A stretch of DNA of 45,016 nt from an uncultured bacterium (GTDB lineage: Bacteria; Patescibacteriota; Gracilibacteria; Absconditabacterales; Absconditicoccaceae). A program made the translations under genes and the position numbers. The notes under the pieces are model-generated. The model made no database searches. It was not told the origin of the DNA and worked only from the letters and a program-made list of their open reading frames with translations. This document shows positions 18,774 to 28,768 of this stretch, piece by piece; position 1 is the stretch's first letter; every line of letters begins with the position of its first letter. Where the stretch lies: the NCBI GenBank assembly GCA_903904875.1, contig CAIVEC010000026.1:1-45016 (forward strand). Reading direction: 5' to 3'.

Positions 18774-19952
18774 ATGAAAGACATCAAGGCAGTTTTCGAT
18801 ATCGGAAATGATGTCATTAAATGAGTGGTTTTTGCTAATGATGACGGTAAAGAGATCATCTTGGCCAAACAAATGGAGCCTACTCAGGGAATGCGCAAGG
18901 GTAAAATCCTCGATTCGGAAAGTTTTGTAAACACCATAAACAAAATTACAGAATCATTCATCAAAAAGCTCGGAGGAGACTTCATAGAAGAAGTATTTGT
19001 TGGAATCTCACATCCAGAGATGATCGTAAATAGGGTAATAGAGCAGAAAAGAATCATGACCGAAGAAATAGGTCCAGATGATATAGATCATCTTTCAAGG
19101 GTTATCGCAGAAATTTCAAACAAAAGTAATTTTGAAACCATCAAAATCGTACCTGTTCATTTCCTTATCGATGAGACCAAAAGAGAAAAAGATCCTATCG
19201 GAATGAAAGGGAAAAAACTCGAACTCGTTGCTGATGTTTTCATGATTCCAAAGAACATCTATAATGGCGTTATCGATGCTTTCGAAAAAGTAGGATTGAA
19301 TATTGTCGATATCGTACCGAATATCATCGCTGCAAGCGAAGTGGCGCTGGATTATGATCACAAAGATCTAGGGACTATCCTAGTCGACATAGGCAAGAAT
19401 CAGACAAGTTATGTCATCTACGAAGATGGATATCCGCTTGGATATGGAACACTTCCGATAGGAAGTGAGGATGTCACCAAAGACATCTCTATCGGTATGC
19501 AAGTCGACATCAAAGAAGCTGAAGAGATCAAAAGGACTCATGGATCAGCTATTGTTCAGAAAGAAAGGATTTCTGATGACAGTTCAATAGACAGTTTATT
19601 CCTTTCAGACGTCATCAACGCAAGATACGAAGAGATATTCATGAAGATAAATGATCATCTCAAAGAGCTCGAAAGAGACGGCAGATTGGCTTGATGAGTA
19701 TTGCTTATCGGCGGATGAGCAAGGATGCCGAATCTTGATCTCTTGTCCAAAGATGTCTTCAAATTGGCTACCTTCTATGGTAAGGATAATATTCTCAATC
19801 TCGGCGACATTTCATCAAACATACAATTTATCAACGTATTGGGAACCTATGTATGGTCCAATAAATACACCGAAGGAAGAAAAGGGTCAGGATTAAATTT
19901 CAATCTCGACTTCGTCGGAAAAATATGAACCTTCTTCAAGGATTTATTCTAA
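18774..19952 (+). CDS. ftsA: cell division protein FtsA
   Basis: FtsA is the actin-like ATPase that tethers FtsZ rings to the membrane. The 392-residue protein shows actin-fold motifs: FDIGNDVIKGVV (phosphate 1), the SHI-type 1C domain with VGISHPEMIV, ILVDIGKNQTSYVIY (phosphate 2) and LLIGGGARMPNL (adenosine motif). The C-terminus GTFFKDLF is a short amphipathic helix like the usual FtsA membrane target. Glycines at VIKG, RLAGGV, IGGGA and KIG are TGA. It is followed, after a repeat spacer, by ftsZ, the standard dcw-end order. Confidence 0.92.
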
Positions 19953-20073
19953 TTCAGAGTTCAAAATTCAGAATTCAGAATTTTAAAGACAATACATTGA
20001 TTCTGAACTCTACATTCTACATTCTGAATTCAATTCATCATTATACATTTTACATTCTAAATTCATTTCAAAA
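19953..20073. repeat. self-complementary ATTCAGAATT spacer between ftsA and ftsZ
   Basis: The left half repeats TTCAGAGTTCAAAATTCAG; the right half repeats ATTCTGAACTCTACATTCTAC, which is its approximate complement. The whole 121-bp gap can fold on itself. It may separate ftsA and ftsZ expression. Confidence 0.6.
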
Positions 20074-21240
20074 ATGGTAATTCACGAAATCAATCCAGAA
20101 TTTATCCCAGGAGCTAAGATCAAAGTATTGGGAATAGGTGGTTGTGGAAACAAGGCCCTCAATAGAATGATCTCTGAAGGATTAGACGGAGTAGGATTTG
20201 TCGCTATCAATACTGATGCACAGGATCTTGCGACTAATTTAGCTGAAAAGAAAATAAACATAGGGCTCAATCTCACCAAAGGACTTTGAGTGGGAGCAAA
20301 TCCTGAATTATGAAGAAAAGCTGCTGAAGAAAGCGAATCAGAAATCAAGGCTATGCTTCAGGATACGGACATGGTATTCATCACGTGTGGAATGGGAGGT
20401 GGAACCGGAACCGGTGCTGCTCCTGTCATTGCAAACATCGCAAGAGGGATGGGAATCCTTACTGTCGGTATCATCACGAAACCATTCAGTTTCGAAGGAA
20501 ACAAGAGAGGAATGAACGCTGAAGAAGGAATTAAAAAAATCAAGGAAGCAGTAGATACGCTTATTGTAATTCCAAATGACAAAATTTTCACCGTAATAGA
20601 CAAAAAAACTACCTTCAAACAGGCTTTTACTATGATCGATAAGATTCTTTACCTTGGAGTACAAGGCATCTCTGATTTGATCGTAAAACCTGGAGATATC
20701 AATATCGATTTTGCAGATGTCAAAGCAGTCATGGCTGATTCTGGAAATGCATTGCTTGGAATCGGATATGGAGCAGGAGAAAAGAGAGCAGTGGAAGCTG
20801 CAAGAAAAGCTATAGAAAATCCATTGTTAGAGGAAAATCTAGATGGAGCAAAGAGCATCATCTTCGCGGTATCAGGCGGACACGATTTGACTCCTGCAGA
20901 AGTGAGAGAAGCTGCTGCCGTAGTGGAAGAAATCATCGATCCAGATGTAAACTTCTTCTGGTGAATGACCTTGGATGATAGCATGGATGATGAAGTAAAG
21001 GTTACTATCATCGCTACAGGATTCGAAGAACAAAGCAAAGAAGAAATATTGAAGAAACCACAGAGAGATATTCTCGGAAGGCCTATGTGAGTACCTGTAA
21101 GAAGGGAATCAGAGAGTTTCATCACGAGAGGAATCAAGAAAAATATCATTCAAGAAGCAAAAATTGAAGACGAGAATCCAGCAGAAGACCTAGAGACTCC
21201 AGCTTTCATCAGAAGATCGCTCAATAAGGAGAAAAAATAG
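20074..21240 (+). CDS. ftsZ: cell division protein FtsZ
   Basis: FtsZ is the tubulin-like GTPase that forms the division ring. The 388-residue protein has KVLGIGGCGNKALNRM at the first nucleotide loop, the tubulin signature GGGTGTGAAP near residue 107, and the synergy loop NIDFADVKAVM near residue 210. Glycines in KGLGVGANPELG are TGA at positions that are glycine in FtsZ generally; this gene is the clearest proof of the reassigned code here. A variable acidic linker precedes a basic C-terminal tail (ETPAFIRRSLNKEKK) that matches the FtsA-binding tail pattern. Confidence 0.97.
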
Positions 21241-21292
21241 ACATCAAAAGGTATATTTGTCAAGTCAAATAACTACTCAAGAAACAAGAAAT

Positions 21293-21320
21293 TTGCATAG
21301 AAAGAGATCCGGAATATAAT
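21293..21320 (+). promoter_or_regulatory. likely promoter for atpC
   Basis: TTGCAT, a 16-bp spacer, then a perfect TATAAT, 30 bp upstream of the atpC start codon. It shows that atpC is probably transcribed apart from ftsZ. Confidence 0.6.
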
Positions 21321-21350
21321 TATTGTATATTTACCATCTAACAAAAACCT

Positions 21351-21779
21351 ATGAAGTTGAAAATCTCAACACCAGCCAAAATGATCTATCAAGGAGAAAT
21401 CGAGAAAATATCAATCCCTACAGAGACAGGAAATCTCAAAGTCATGGATGGTCATCCACCTATGGTAACCTCAGTCAAACCTGGTATCATCAAGGTATGG
21501 CCTATGGAAAATCACATCAAAGTAGGAGATGAAATGTATGTTAGTTCATCCAAAGGCATGGTGTTTATCGACGGAAAAATAGTCCGTATCGTAAGTGCTG
21601 AAGCTACACTTGCTCCTGAAGAATCAGAAAGCACATTACTCCAGAACAAGAAAAATTTTGAAGAGAAAATCAAAAGACTCAAAACTGAATGAAGTATAGA
21701 AGAGATAGAAAAAGCATTAATCAAATTAGAGAAAATCAATGCTGATATCGAACTCAAAAGAATGCTTCAGACAGCTTAA
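21351..21779 (+). CDS. atpC: F-type ATP synthase epsilon subunit
   Basis: The epsilon subunit sits on the central stalk and regulates F1. At 142 residues it has the family length. The N-terminal beta-sandwich is clear (MKLKISTPAKMIYQGE, SIPTETGNLKVMDGHPPMVTSVKPG, VSSSKGMVFIDGKIVRIVSAEA). The C-terminal helical hairpin (EKIKRLKTEGSIEEIEKALIKL) includes one TGA-Gly between the helices. No other ATP synthase gene is in the window, so the gene is separated from any atp operon. A terminator follows. Confidence 0.9.
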
Positions 21780-21836
21780 ATTGCCGAGTATGATAAGAGA
21801 TATAATGCCGGTTAGAAATGACTGGTGTAAAGGGGG

Positions 21837-21867
21837 AAAAAATCTAGCTGAGTTTGCTAGATTTTTT
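21837..21867. terminator. rho-independent terminator, bidirectional
   Basis: AAAAAATCTAGC pairs exactly with GCTAGATTTTTT around a 7-nt loop. It ends atpC; being symmetric it could also serve the minus strand. Confidence 0.88.
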
Positions 21868-22069
21868 CTTTATGACATAAATACACCGCTAGTAACAATG
21901 CAGCGTGAAAAGTAGGTCGAGCAATGTATCCTACAAGAAGAAAAGGTAATTCATCCAATCTCGATACATTCATGGAAACAATAAAACCAAACCAAGAGTG
22001 ATAGGAAAAAATATGGGATGTTGCCTTACTAGCGGGGAAAAAGGATTTTTTTGTCCAGTATTTTTGCAT
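21857..22069 (-). CDS. possible small protein in the atpC-methyltransferase gap
   Basis: In the 419-bp gap 21780-22198 the only sizeable frame is on the minus strand. From ATG at 22069 it gives 70 residues with aromatic and hydrophobic content (SYHSWFGFIVSMN, LLVGYIARPTF) and stops inside the symmetric terminator. A GTG start at 22105 would lengthen it. A GGGGGC/GCCCCC hairpin (22096-22117 region) lies at its upstream edge. I do not recognise it and it may be chance. Confidence 0.3.
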   Translation of the reverse strand: MQKYWTKKSFFPASKATSHIFSYHSWFGFIVSMNVSRLDELPFLLVGYIARPTFHAALLLAVYLCHKEKI

Positions 22070-22135
22070 CCTAGTAAAAATATTGGTCGTGGGGTTTGGG
22101 GGCACGAAAAGCCCCCATATATAGAAAAATAAAAG

Positions 22136-22163
22136 TTGTATTTTTTATTGGTTTCAATATACA
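22136..22163 (+). promoter_or_regulatory. likely promoter for the Trm11-like methyltransferase
   Basis: TTGTAT, a 16-bp spacer, then TATACA, 35 bp upstream of the ATG. Spacer length matches the other candidate promoters of this window. Confidence 0.5.
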
Positions 22164-22198
22164 ATTTTCAGACATTAATTTTAATTATTCAGTAAGAA

Positions 22199-23230
22199 AT
22201 GTATTTCGCGGTCCTAGGAAAGAATCCAGAAATAAGCATGGCAGAACTCCAATTGGTTCAGGCCAAAGAGATAAGCTATCCGAAAAAGGGGATAGTGATT
22301 TTTGATACGAAGTATTCAGAATTACTGCCACAGCTCTGAGGAATTATCAAAGCAGGGATAGTCGTCAAAGAGAAGGAATTGCAGGAATTATTGGCTGACG
22401 TAAAGATTATCGGTATCCAGAACGAAGCGAACGGGAAACATCTCAAGAGGACGGTCTGAATTAGGAGATACAAACTGGTTGATATCTTTCATACCGACAG
22501 GGAAATCAAGACCAAAGGAAAGGAAATCATCAACCTGGAAAACGGTCTCTACGGCATAGTAGAGCAGTATCAGAATATAGAGCTCTATGAAGCGATAGAT
22601 TTCGGCAAACCAGGACGCAGTATGGAAATGTGAATGATGCCAGCGAAATTAGCGCATATGATGATAAACATCTGACTGGCACATTTCATTCACGACTCGA
22701 AACTCGACATCGAAAAGCTCTGCATCTACGATCCCTTCGCTTGATCATGAACGACGTGAATGCTGGCTAATTACCTAGGATATGACTCCTTAGGTTCAGA
22801 TATCAAAATCGATTACGCTCAACAGAATTTCGAACGACGGAAAACCACGAAATTCTATACGCCGGACAAAGAATTTTCCATATTCACTCACGACATCAAG
22901 GAACCATTGGAAGATCAGTTCAAAGATAAGGACGTGTTGGTCATTACTGAGTGACGGCTTGGTCCTATTGTAACCAAATCAACTTCAGAACAGGATATCC
23001 AGAAATTCCAGGAATGGGTGTTTGAGCTCTACAAAAGCTTTTTGGACAGGATCAAGGAACTTTGAGCAATAGCCGTCTTCACGATTCCGCGGTATCTTGG
23101 ACAGGATAACGGCATAGAACAGGTATTGACGAAATACGGAACAAAAATCTGATTAAAAATACAGAGCATATCTGAGCTTTATAGCAGGGAAGGCCAGCAA
23201 GTAGCAAGAAAGATAATGATTACAAAATAA
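22199..23230 (+). CDS. Trm11/TrmG10-like RNA methyltransferase
   Basis: The 343-residue protein starts MYFAVLGKNPEISMAEL, a beginning typical of Trm11-type tRNA guanine-N2 methyltransferases, and has the linker RSMEMGMMPAKLAHMMINIG that precedes the catalytic domain there. SAM motif I is DPFAGSGTTGML, in which several glycines are TGA. In place of the NPPY/DPPY motif IV it has LVITEGRLGP, a variant whose effect on base choice I cannot judge. Tryptophan-poor, no THUMP domain clearly visible. The substrate is probably tRNA by family; this is inference. Confidence 0.75.
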
Positions 23231-23253
23231 ATTGGAAATATGTCAATCTTTAT

Positions 23254-23277
23254 ACTCCACAATAGTGGGGTTTTTTT
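23254..23277 (+). terminator. rho-independent terminator
   Basis: CTCCAC and GTGGGG pair around AATA and are followed by seven T, 24 bp after the methyltransferase stop. Confidence 0.85.
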
Positions 23278-23338
23278 GTATTTCCAAGCGATTTTGGATA
23301 CAATTATCATGATATCATTTTATAGCTTATCATTACCT

Positions 23339-23629
23339 ATGACCAAGAAAGAATACATCCTCAAAATCCTAGACGCATTGACAGGATACCGGTCGCTCGC
23401 AAGAGGGCTTAAGATTCTTGTAGATGGGAACGTATTGGATGATAAGACTATCGATAGTTTGGTGGATATTTTCGCTAAAACGATAGATGAAATCAATGAC
23501 AGTGAAGTAAAATCCAAGCTTCAAAAATCAAAAGACGTTCTTGAACAACTCAAAAAGATAGAGTGAGAACAGCATCTTCGTGATCAAAAGTCATTGGATG
23601 AGCTTGATAAAATGATCAAGGAAATCTAA
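23339..23629 (+). CDS. small helical hypothetical protein
   Basis: A 96-residue, almost entirely helical charged protein: MTKKEYILKILDALTGYRSLARGL..., then a possible coiled coil with KSKLQKSKDVLEQLKKIE, one TGA-Gly, and DELDKMIKEI at the end. A longer reading from 23240 would run through the upstream terminator, so the ATG at 23339 is preferred. The next gene begins 24 bp downstream and may be co-transcribed. No family recognised. Confidence 0.7.
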
Positions 23630-23653
23630 TTTTATTTGTTTAATATAATAAAA

Positions 23654-26600
23654 ATGTTAAATGAAACACCAACTCAAGAAATTGATCTGAAAGTAGATAA
23701 ATGAACCTCCAAAGGATTGGATACGGATATTCAAAACAAAGGAGTAGATTTTGTACAAGGGGTAAAAGACGCAGAAAAAAAAGCAGAAAAATGAAAGATA
23801 GAAGAAAAAGCAGAAGCATTTGAAAAAAAATCAACAGAAGTTTTAACGGCTATGCAAAATGATATTGCAACAAATTTTTTATCAATTGACGCAAAAAAAC
23901 TTCAAAGATATATCAATGCAAAAACAGCTTTTGAAACAGATAAAAAAACACGTAATATAACTGATCCAACAATAAAAGGACTATTATCAGACATACAAGA
24001 TTATATTGATCTTAAACAAATCAAAACAAATAATTTTGATAAAAACCGTTTGGATTATCTTGAGTGAGTTGCAAAGAAAATGGACGAACAAATACCAATG
24101 ATTATTAATTGAAAAACAGAAAAAATAGATTGACCAAACACATGAAAAATGGGTGATATAATCACAGAAATAGGTAATAAAAAAGAATCTTTGACTGAAG
24201 CAAACAAAAACAGTGCTATAAATATTCTTGCTAATACATCAGCAGACAAACTATTTGAAAAATGACCAGAATCGGATTTTAAAGCGGTTATGCTATTGTT
24301 ATGTCCAGATGGTAAGCCGAAAAAAATAGAATCAACCACTACAAACATTGACGAGCAAAATTTCTTTACAAAAGTCAAAACAGCACTGCCAAAAGAAACA
24401 ATCACATCAATAACAATAGGCCAAGCAAGTACAGATTTCTGAGATAAATTTATAGGAAATACATGGCTTATTAGATATGGCATTGATAAAAACGGGAAAG
24501 AACAATATATGAGCCGATGAACTGATGCACATCTCCAGGAACTTATCGCTCAAAAAGCAATCCCTGAGGTTGATGGTAAATATGAAATTTCTAAGTTTAA
24601 TGATCTTGATCGAAGTAGTACTGACAAAGGGATTTATATGTTCAAAGATGATAATGGAAACTTCTGAGCGTTTGAGAGATTCATCACGCAAAAAGGGAAA
24701 GACGATCCAAACTATATGAAGCAATACTTACCGAAAATCGTAGAACAGATCAAAGTATATGAAAAAATTACGTACAAGTATACGGAAGATATAAAAGGCG
24801 ATTATATAAAAGATTCGAAAACTAGCACATATAGAAAAATAAAAGCATGAGAAATAGTACCAGATAGTACAACAAGATATGCACAAGCAATAGATAAAGA
24901 AAATACTTCTCTCGATGGAAACTTCATCAAAAACGGATATGCTGATGTACTCAATGATTATATGGTCGCTCATCCTGCGCTTATGGAAGCATATATCCCG
25001 TTCCTCACAAAAGAAAATCTTAATATCCTCTGAATGGACCAAAAAACGAGAAATACTAATTATATCAAACTTATAAACTCTCGAAATTCTACTGGATTTC
25101 GAAAAGAATTATGAAAAACTCCAGAAGGAAGAGCTACACAAAAAAGATTGATAGATCTTCAAGCAACTATTTTGAATCAAGAACAAATATCTATAGCAGA
25201 AATAGCAAGTAAATGATTAGATTCACTTATCAAAATGTTTTGATCAACATTTTTTAACGCGATTAGTTGGCTTTTTTGAGGTAAAAAATGATTACTCGCA
25301 GCATTTCCTATGTTAGCAGGTCAAATCAATGAAATCTATAAAAAAGAATATGGTCTATCAAAAGATCAGGTCACAGCAATAGGTAATATTAGTGGTAAAT
25401 TTTCACTAATTCAACTACCAACCATCCCAAAAACATGAAAGGAAATAGAAGAATTATTTGATAAAACCAAATATACAGCACTTATGATGGATGAGTGAAC
25501 CGGATACTACAAAGATATCAACGTAAATGTATTCCAAAAATGATTAGACCTCTACGACAAAGATAAAAAGATCAATATCAACGATATAGTGACTATAACA
25601 ACAGATGAGAAGACACAACAACAATCAATTACAGCAATCAAAGATCCAACTAAATTTGAATGAGTAATGCAAAGCATTGTAGATAGTGATGTTATGCGGA
25701 CAAAAATTGCTGCAGCTAATGATGAAGTGCAAAAACAAGGAAAAGTGAAAGATTATAACGAACAAGGAATAGATATAACAAAAAATAGTTATGGCATCAA
25801 TACCCAACAAGACATCGCAAGATATCTTACGGCTTCATTATTTTCCAATAAAGATCTTTCATATGTGATGACAGAAAACGAATTAAAATGAAAAGAAATA
25901 ATACAAACACCAAAAATATATACTGTTAGTTACGAAGAATGAGCTAATTTGAGAAATATAGAAACACCAACAACCAAAGATGAAAAATGATTAAAATCAG
26001 GAGATACAATAACTGCAGTACTTAATAAAAACGGTGAAGAAATAAGACAATCAGCTAATAATCTTAAATTAAAAGTTACTGATATTGATGCTGTTAAGTT
26101 AGATGAAGCAGGTCTTGCTGAATATTATTATAAACAAGTAAAAACAAATGATTGAAAAAAACGGTGGATAGCAGAAAATGCAATAACGGAAAAATCTGAA
26201 ACAGTAGTAGAAACACCAGAACAGAAATTTACCAAAAATCGAGATTTGATCACAGGAGATAAAAAATTCAATAACGATAAAAAACTTTATGGTACTTTTG
26301 ATTATGCAAATAAATTTATCTATGATAAAGATGCAAAATGAGAAAAACAAGAATATCAAACAAATATATTAACAAATTTTGAAAAAATTTTTACCGATAA
26401 AGATCAATATCCTGTATTAACAGCCAATCTTAATGATACTAATAAAAAAGCTACCTACGAACCATTATTTACTAGTCCAACAAATCTAGCAAATATGTTA
26501 GGTATGATAGATACCAGAGACAATAGTACTAAAGAAAATTATAAAGATGCTATAACCAATTTAACAAAAGCATGAGATACATATACAGTACTAACAGACA

Positions 26601-26731
26601 AGGCGACAAACACTATAACTATAAAAGATTGGACATGAAAAAAAGAAAATTGAAATATCACTATAAAAAATATTGATGGAAAATTAACTGCTGATCGAAA
26701 ATCGACAGATGCAATAGCATCATCTAAATAG
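23654..26731 (+). CDS. very large protein of unknown function with an SH3b-like domain
   Basis: One open frame of 1025 residues, the longest gene here, is rich in Lys, Asp, Asn and Thr. It has no signal peptide at the start (MLNETPTQEIDLKVDKG). Residues about 35-75 are charged and helical. A hydrophobic patch near 525-555 (FNAISWLFGGKKGLLAAFPML) could be membrane-associated. Near residues 757-845 an SH3b-like domain is visible: GANLRN..., KGLKSGDTITAVLN, and KQVKTNDGKKRWIAENAIT. The C-terminal 180 residues are low in features. Dozens of TGA-Gly codons occur. SH3b domains usually bind cell-wall peptides, yet no export signal is seen. It ends overlapping PAP2 by 8 bp. Confidence 0.8.
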
Positions 26732-27341
26732 CCTTCGCTATCTTCTCAGCTATTCACGTACCGAATCTATAGATAGGTCTTCGCATGATGAGCAATGGTA
26801 CAACAATTCCTACGATGCTTCCAGCGATGATATCAGTCGGCCGATGTACTCCGGAAGCTACTCTGGCAAATGAAGTTATCAATGAGAATATGATCAGAAT
26901 TCCTCCAAACCGGAGGAATTTTTTGTCTTTATTTTTTATTCACCGAAACAACGACATCATAGCGATGCCCATGGTAACTGCAGCATGATCAGAAGGGAAA
27001 CTACTGGTTGGCAGAAATTTATTCAGAACGGTTTCATGTTTGAGATTAGGCAATCACAAGACAACATTCGGTCTCACCTTATCAACGAAAAACTGGATGC
27101 CTAAATTTACGATTGCACTGAAACACAAACCAGCAAAAATATATAACGCGGATATTTTGTAGTAGATTTTTTTCTTGGCTATACCGTAGATATAAAGTGC
27201 TAATAGGTAAAATGGATAGGTGAATACGAATACATCAGCCAAGATAGGAATCCGATATGACCGAAAAATACTGGCTTGCATCCAAGCGAATAATGACTTC
27301 AACAGATTGACTCACCATTGCGGTTCTACGAGTTTAAGCAT
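26724..27341 (-). CDS. PAP2-family phosphatase (membrane)
   Basis: The 205-residue integral membrane protein has about five helices and the three PAP2 motifs in order: KVRPN (from VDKVRPNVVL), PSDHAA (from SSFPSDHAAVT) and RVASGVHRPTDIIAG, with the catalytic histidines in the second and third. Family members dephosphorylate lipid phosphates; in a cell with uppS, recycling of undecaprenyl pyrophosphate is a reasonable guess. Its start overlaps the end of nth by 8 bp and its end overlaps the 1025-residue gene by 8 bp. Confidence 0.9.
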
Positions 27342-27960
27342 TGTTTTTTTTATAGAATAAACAGATTGATTGTAATTTACACGTTTCGCATTTAGGCTTT
27401 TTAGCGGTGCAATAATAACGTCCGAAGAGTACTAAAGCGTGATGTGCCAGGTCTTTGTATCTATCTGGAATGCGTTTTTCAAGCAGTTCTGATGTCTTTT
27501 CCGGATTTGTGGTTTTGACCAATCCAAGCCTATTGCTGACTCTATGGATATGGGTATCTACAGCGATATATGGTTTATCATACAGTACATGAGCGATAAG
27601 TTTTCCTGTTTTGACACCTACTCATGGGAGTTGTAACAACATATCCAAATCACTCGGAATCTTTTTCCATTGTTTCAGAAGTTTTGCCGTTTCCCAAATA
27701 TGTTTTGCCTTCGAATGATAATAATTGATAGAATTGATACTGTGTTCAAAGGTAGCGAATCCCATCGTCAAAAGGTCTTCAGGTATCTTTATTTTTTTGA
27801 AAAGTTTATCCGTCACTTTATTCACTTGTACATCCGTCGCTTGTGCAGACAGCATCACTGCCACGACAAACTGAAAAGGAGTAGAGGAATGAAGCTCTGT
27901 TTTCGGGCTTGGAAAAAGCTCTTTGAGATAGGCGAATATGATAGGTAATTTTTTATCCAT
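27334..27960 (-). CDS. nth: endonuclease III (DNA glycosylase/AP lyase)
   Basis: Endonuclease III removes oxidised pyrimidines from DNA and nicks the abasic site. The 208-residue protein has LLSAQATD-type helix (MLSAQATDVQVNKV), the helix-hairpin-helix LPGVGVKTGKLIA with the catalytic Lys in GVKT, the catalytic Asp in AVDTHIHRVSNRLGL, and the C-terminal 4Fe-4S loop with cysteines spaced C-6-C-2-C-5-C (CTAKKPKCETCKLQSIC). Glycines in the hairpin are partly TGA. It is upstream of and overlaps PAP2, so the two form one transcription unit. Confidence 0.96.
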
Positions 27961-27980
27961 AGTATGTTTAATATAAATTC

Positions 27981-28050
27981 AGGGCCAGCAGGGATCGAAC
28001 CTACGACATCAGATTCGGAGTCTGACATTATACCACTTAACTATGGCCCT
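27981..28050 (-). tRNA. tRNA-Arg (anticodon CCG)
   Basis: On the minus strand the 7-bp acceptor AGGGCCA/TGGCCCT closes the molecule. The anticodon stem TCAGA/TCTGA encloses loop CTCCGAA with U33 and anticodon CCG. The T arm is GTAGG-TTCGATC-CCTGC. CCA is not encoded. At 70 nt it is short, mainly in the D arm. It sits 20 bp upstream of nth, on the same strand. Confidence 0.88.
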
Positions 28051-28057
28051 ATATGAT

Positions 28058-28137
28058 TGGCAGAGTTTACCCTGCTTTAGCAGGGGAGACCGATGTGATA
28101 TCCAGCTGAGCTGGACTAACGCCATTTCACCACGATC
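28058..28137 (-). other. tRNA-like or other structured RNA, unresolved
   Basis: Two strong hairpins follow each other: GTCCAG-CTCAG-CTGGAT and CCCTGC-TAAA-GCAGGG. The minus strand also contains stretches that look like tRNA D-arm sequence (TGGTGAAATGG, AGCTCAGCTGGATA). I could not close a standard cloverleaf: no matching acceptor ends and no T-loop TTC. It may be a decayed tRNA, a tRNA with an insertion, or a different small RNA transcribed with tRNA-Arg. Confidence 0.35.
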
Positions 28138-28144
28138 CTATGAT

Positions 28145-28528
28145 TTATTCATTTTTCCGAATTTCATAACTTACACGCTTCTGAGCTATACAATCTCTGA
28201 CCATCTGTTCGTTCCTATTGAGCGTAGATGTTCAGCTTTTTATTTCAAGGAAAACTATTTTACTCAGATTACCTCTTGAGAGCCCATCGAGGACAAGATA
28301 ATCGACTCCTTTTCCCAGAAACACCAAATCCTTGTACGAATACGGGAAATTAGGCAACAGAGGAGCTATCTTTTCATGGACATGTCCGAGCACGACATTA
28401 CGGGATCTGGTCACTGCATCGCTTCTTTGTTTCTTGATCTTGATCATAAAATACAATTTCGCAACCAAATATCAAACAAGAATTCAGATAATCACTCAAA
28501 CGACAATCAGTCAAAGATCAGGGTTCAT
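28145..28528 (-). CDS. membrane-anchored endonuclease-like protein related to archaeal Holliday junction resolvase (COG4741 type)
   Basis: The 127-residue protein begins with one transmembrane helix (about residues 5-27) in which several glycines are TGA. The rest matches the predicted nuclease family related to archaeal Hjc: KKQRSDAVTRSRNVVLGHVHEKIAPLLP, then DLVFLGKGVDYLVLDGL, and KIVFLEIKSG, giving the E...D...ExK pattern of PD-(D/E)xK enzymes. A membrane-tethered nuclease could act on incoming DNA, for example during pilus-mediated uptake; that is speculation. It lies just upstream of the tRNA region on the same strand. Confidence 0.8.
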
Positions 28529-28698
28529 AGAAAGAAATAACGAGTAAAATCGACTCAAGTGTAGAAAAAATCAGACAAAAAACAACTCAGTTATACAAGA
28601 CTATGGACCATTAAAATAACAAGTCAATAAATTTATTATATAATATATATAAATTGAATTTTAGCCGCTTTTAAAGGCATGAATTTCTTCTCAAGAAT

Positions 28699-28727
28699 TT
28701 GCATTTTTTACAGTTTCCGAGTATAAT
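28699..28727 (+). promoter_or_regulatory. likely promoter for the pilB operon
   Basis: TTGCAT, a 17-bp spacer, then TATAAT, about 41 bp upstream of the pilB start codon. Confidence 0.6.
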
Positions 28728-28768
28728 TGTTGTGTATCAATATTTAGCACGATAACATTCAAAAACAC

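Noticed and set aside
20338-21149. Minus-strand frames over ftsZ
   Set aside because: Antisense shadows; the plus strand encodes FtsZ with full motifs.
24407-25042. Minus-strand frames and a plus-strand alternate frame in the 1025-codon gene
   Set aside because: They are short, Ile/Phe-rich shadows; the code-25 frame runs unbroken for 3 kb.
28058-28137. tRNA-Gly(UCA) or tRNA-Leu(CAG)
   Set aside because: No closing acceptor stem or T-loop, and U33 is missing for the UCA reading.
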